The notes below the pieces were generated by a model. That model made no database searches and was not told the origin of the DNA. It saw only the letters and a program-made list of their open reading frames with translations. The position numbers and the translations under genes were made by a program. A stretch of DNA of 64,000 bases, taken from NCBI GenBank assembly GCA_030340625.1, contig JAOPHQ010000597.1:43501-107500 (forward strand). Reading direction: 5' to 3'. Of the stretch, positions 63,337-64,000 are shown one piece after another. This stretch comes from Merluccius polli. Lineage: Eukaryota; Chordata; Actinopteri; Gadiformes; Merlucciidae. Positions within the stretch are counted from its first letter, which is position 1; each line of letters opens with the position of its first letter.

Positions 63337-63740
63337 GTTGTAAGATGTTAATATTTTTATATTCATATTTTATATTATGTTATCCAATGTTTTTTCATGT
63401 GGGTTAATATTAATATTCACATTGAAACATGATGTGATCTTGCTAAATGCTTCATTTTTAGTCATTTTCATAAGCAGTTATTACAAATGGTCTAATACAA
63501 AAAAAAATCTGCTTAAAAGAAACACATGACTTATTACTTATCTAATGCCCCGTTCTCTAAACAATTATGTTGTGTCTGTTGTTGTGTAACTGACCCACTG
63601 AATGAATGCTGTGGCAAAGTGATGTACATCATGCATGTCTGTCGGTTGTTTTTATCCATAAAAGGGTAACCAAACAGTAACTTGCTTGACGGCGATTTGG
63701 AGAAGATGATCAGCAAAGCAGCAGCAGGTGACTTGGTATG

Positions 63741-64000
63741 CTAGCAGGCAAAATGAATTGGTAGACAGTAGACTAAATGATTTGGAAGACTAGTAGGCTA
63801 AATTATTTGGAAGAATAGTAGGCTCAATGATTTGGAAGACTAGTAGGCTAAATTATTTGGAAGACTAGCAGGCTAAATGATTTGATAGGCTAGTAGGCTA
63901 AATGATTTGATAGAGCAGTAGGCTAAATGATTTGATAGGCTAGTAGGCTAAATGATTTGATAGGCTAGTAGGCTAAGTCATTTGATAGGCTATTAGGTTA
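63741..64000 (+). repeat. 25-bp minisatellite, about 10 units, continuing past the window
   Basis: Unit TAAATGATTTGATAGGCTAG+TAGGC (25 bp) with two variants: GGAAGACTAG units on the left and GATAGGCTAG units on the right, suggesting growth by block duplication. Confidence 0.95.

Noticed and set aside
62952..63407. 151-codon frame rich in Cys-Val
   Set aside because: Translation of (GT)n.

Overview
This 64-kb window looks like a transposon-dense, gene-poor stretch of a teleost fish genome. The evidence is the family mix: a near-intact Rex3-like RTE-clade LINE with the (GATG)n tail typical of fish, several L2/CR1/Rex1-type LINEs with esterase-type ORF1s, Ty3/gypsy elements with the Gmr1-like gene order (integrase before reverse transcriptase), Harbinger-, hAT- and Kolobok-type DNA transposons, and long CA/GT, GA, ATT and AT microsatellites. 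I recognise no host protein-coding gene, tRNA gene or CRISPR array. The only rRNA-related sequence is a deleted antisense piece of 28S rRNA inside a transposon.

Layout. 1-3.1 kb: a long-inverted-repeat element cut by the window edge, then a Mutator-like element (1749-3086) with 16-bp terminal repeats and a 10-bp target duplication. 3.4-15 kb: an L2 LINE on the minus strand split by a 2.5-kb transposon carrying a captured multi-exon gene (4083-6617), a Harbinger-type element (8065-13127) and a solo LTR (13911-14309). The Harbinger element itself contains a 300-bp MITE and a full-length Rex3. 15-24 kb: low-information DNA, a minus-strand LINE end, and a plus-strand L2 (about 17.9-23.44 kb) with a solo LTR inside. 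23.5-28 kb: mostly unique-looking DNA with microsatellites. 28-31 kb: three small DNA elements. 30.9-38.1 kb: a decayed Gmr1-like gypsy element with a tRNA-Pro primer site, interrupted at 34.7-36.8 kb by a block containing a hAT element, and cut at its 3' side by another L2 (38.4-42.2 kb, itself holding a solo LTR). 42.2-48.2 kb: a minus-strand LINE, an L2 fragment, a second copy of the 29.3-kb transposon, LINE tails and an L1 scrap.

48.66-52.38 kb is a complete-ended gypsy provirus with paired 311-bp LTRs (7 differences), a 5-bp target duplication and an internal deletion. 52.4-55.6 kb holds an inverted-repeat MITE and an element with GGACGTC clusters and a two-exon mini-gene. 55.96-59.13 kb is a hAT element with an 8-bp target duplication; inside it sits a Kolobok-type element (TTAA duplication) with a THAP ORF, an antisense P2X7-like domain, the 28S-derived piece and a 76-bp Rex3 tail. 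59.1-64 kb is mostly unique DNA, with a minus-strand gypsy end, GT repeats and a 25-bp minisatellite running off the right edge.

The genes here do not form a host pathway. They are parts of selfish elements (gag/pol, LINE ORF1/ORF2, transposon DNA-binding proteins) and the nesting gives a relative insertion history. The most unusual items are the two transposons that carry spliced, non-transposase gene structures, the THAP / P2X7-like / 28S composite, and the two gypsy elements with inverted pol domain order.
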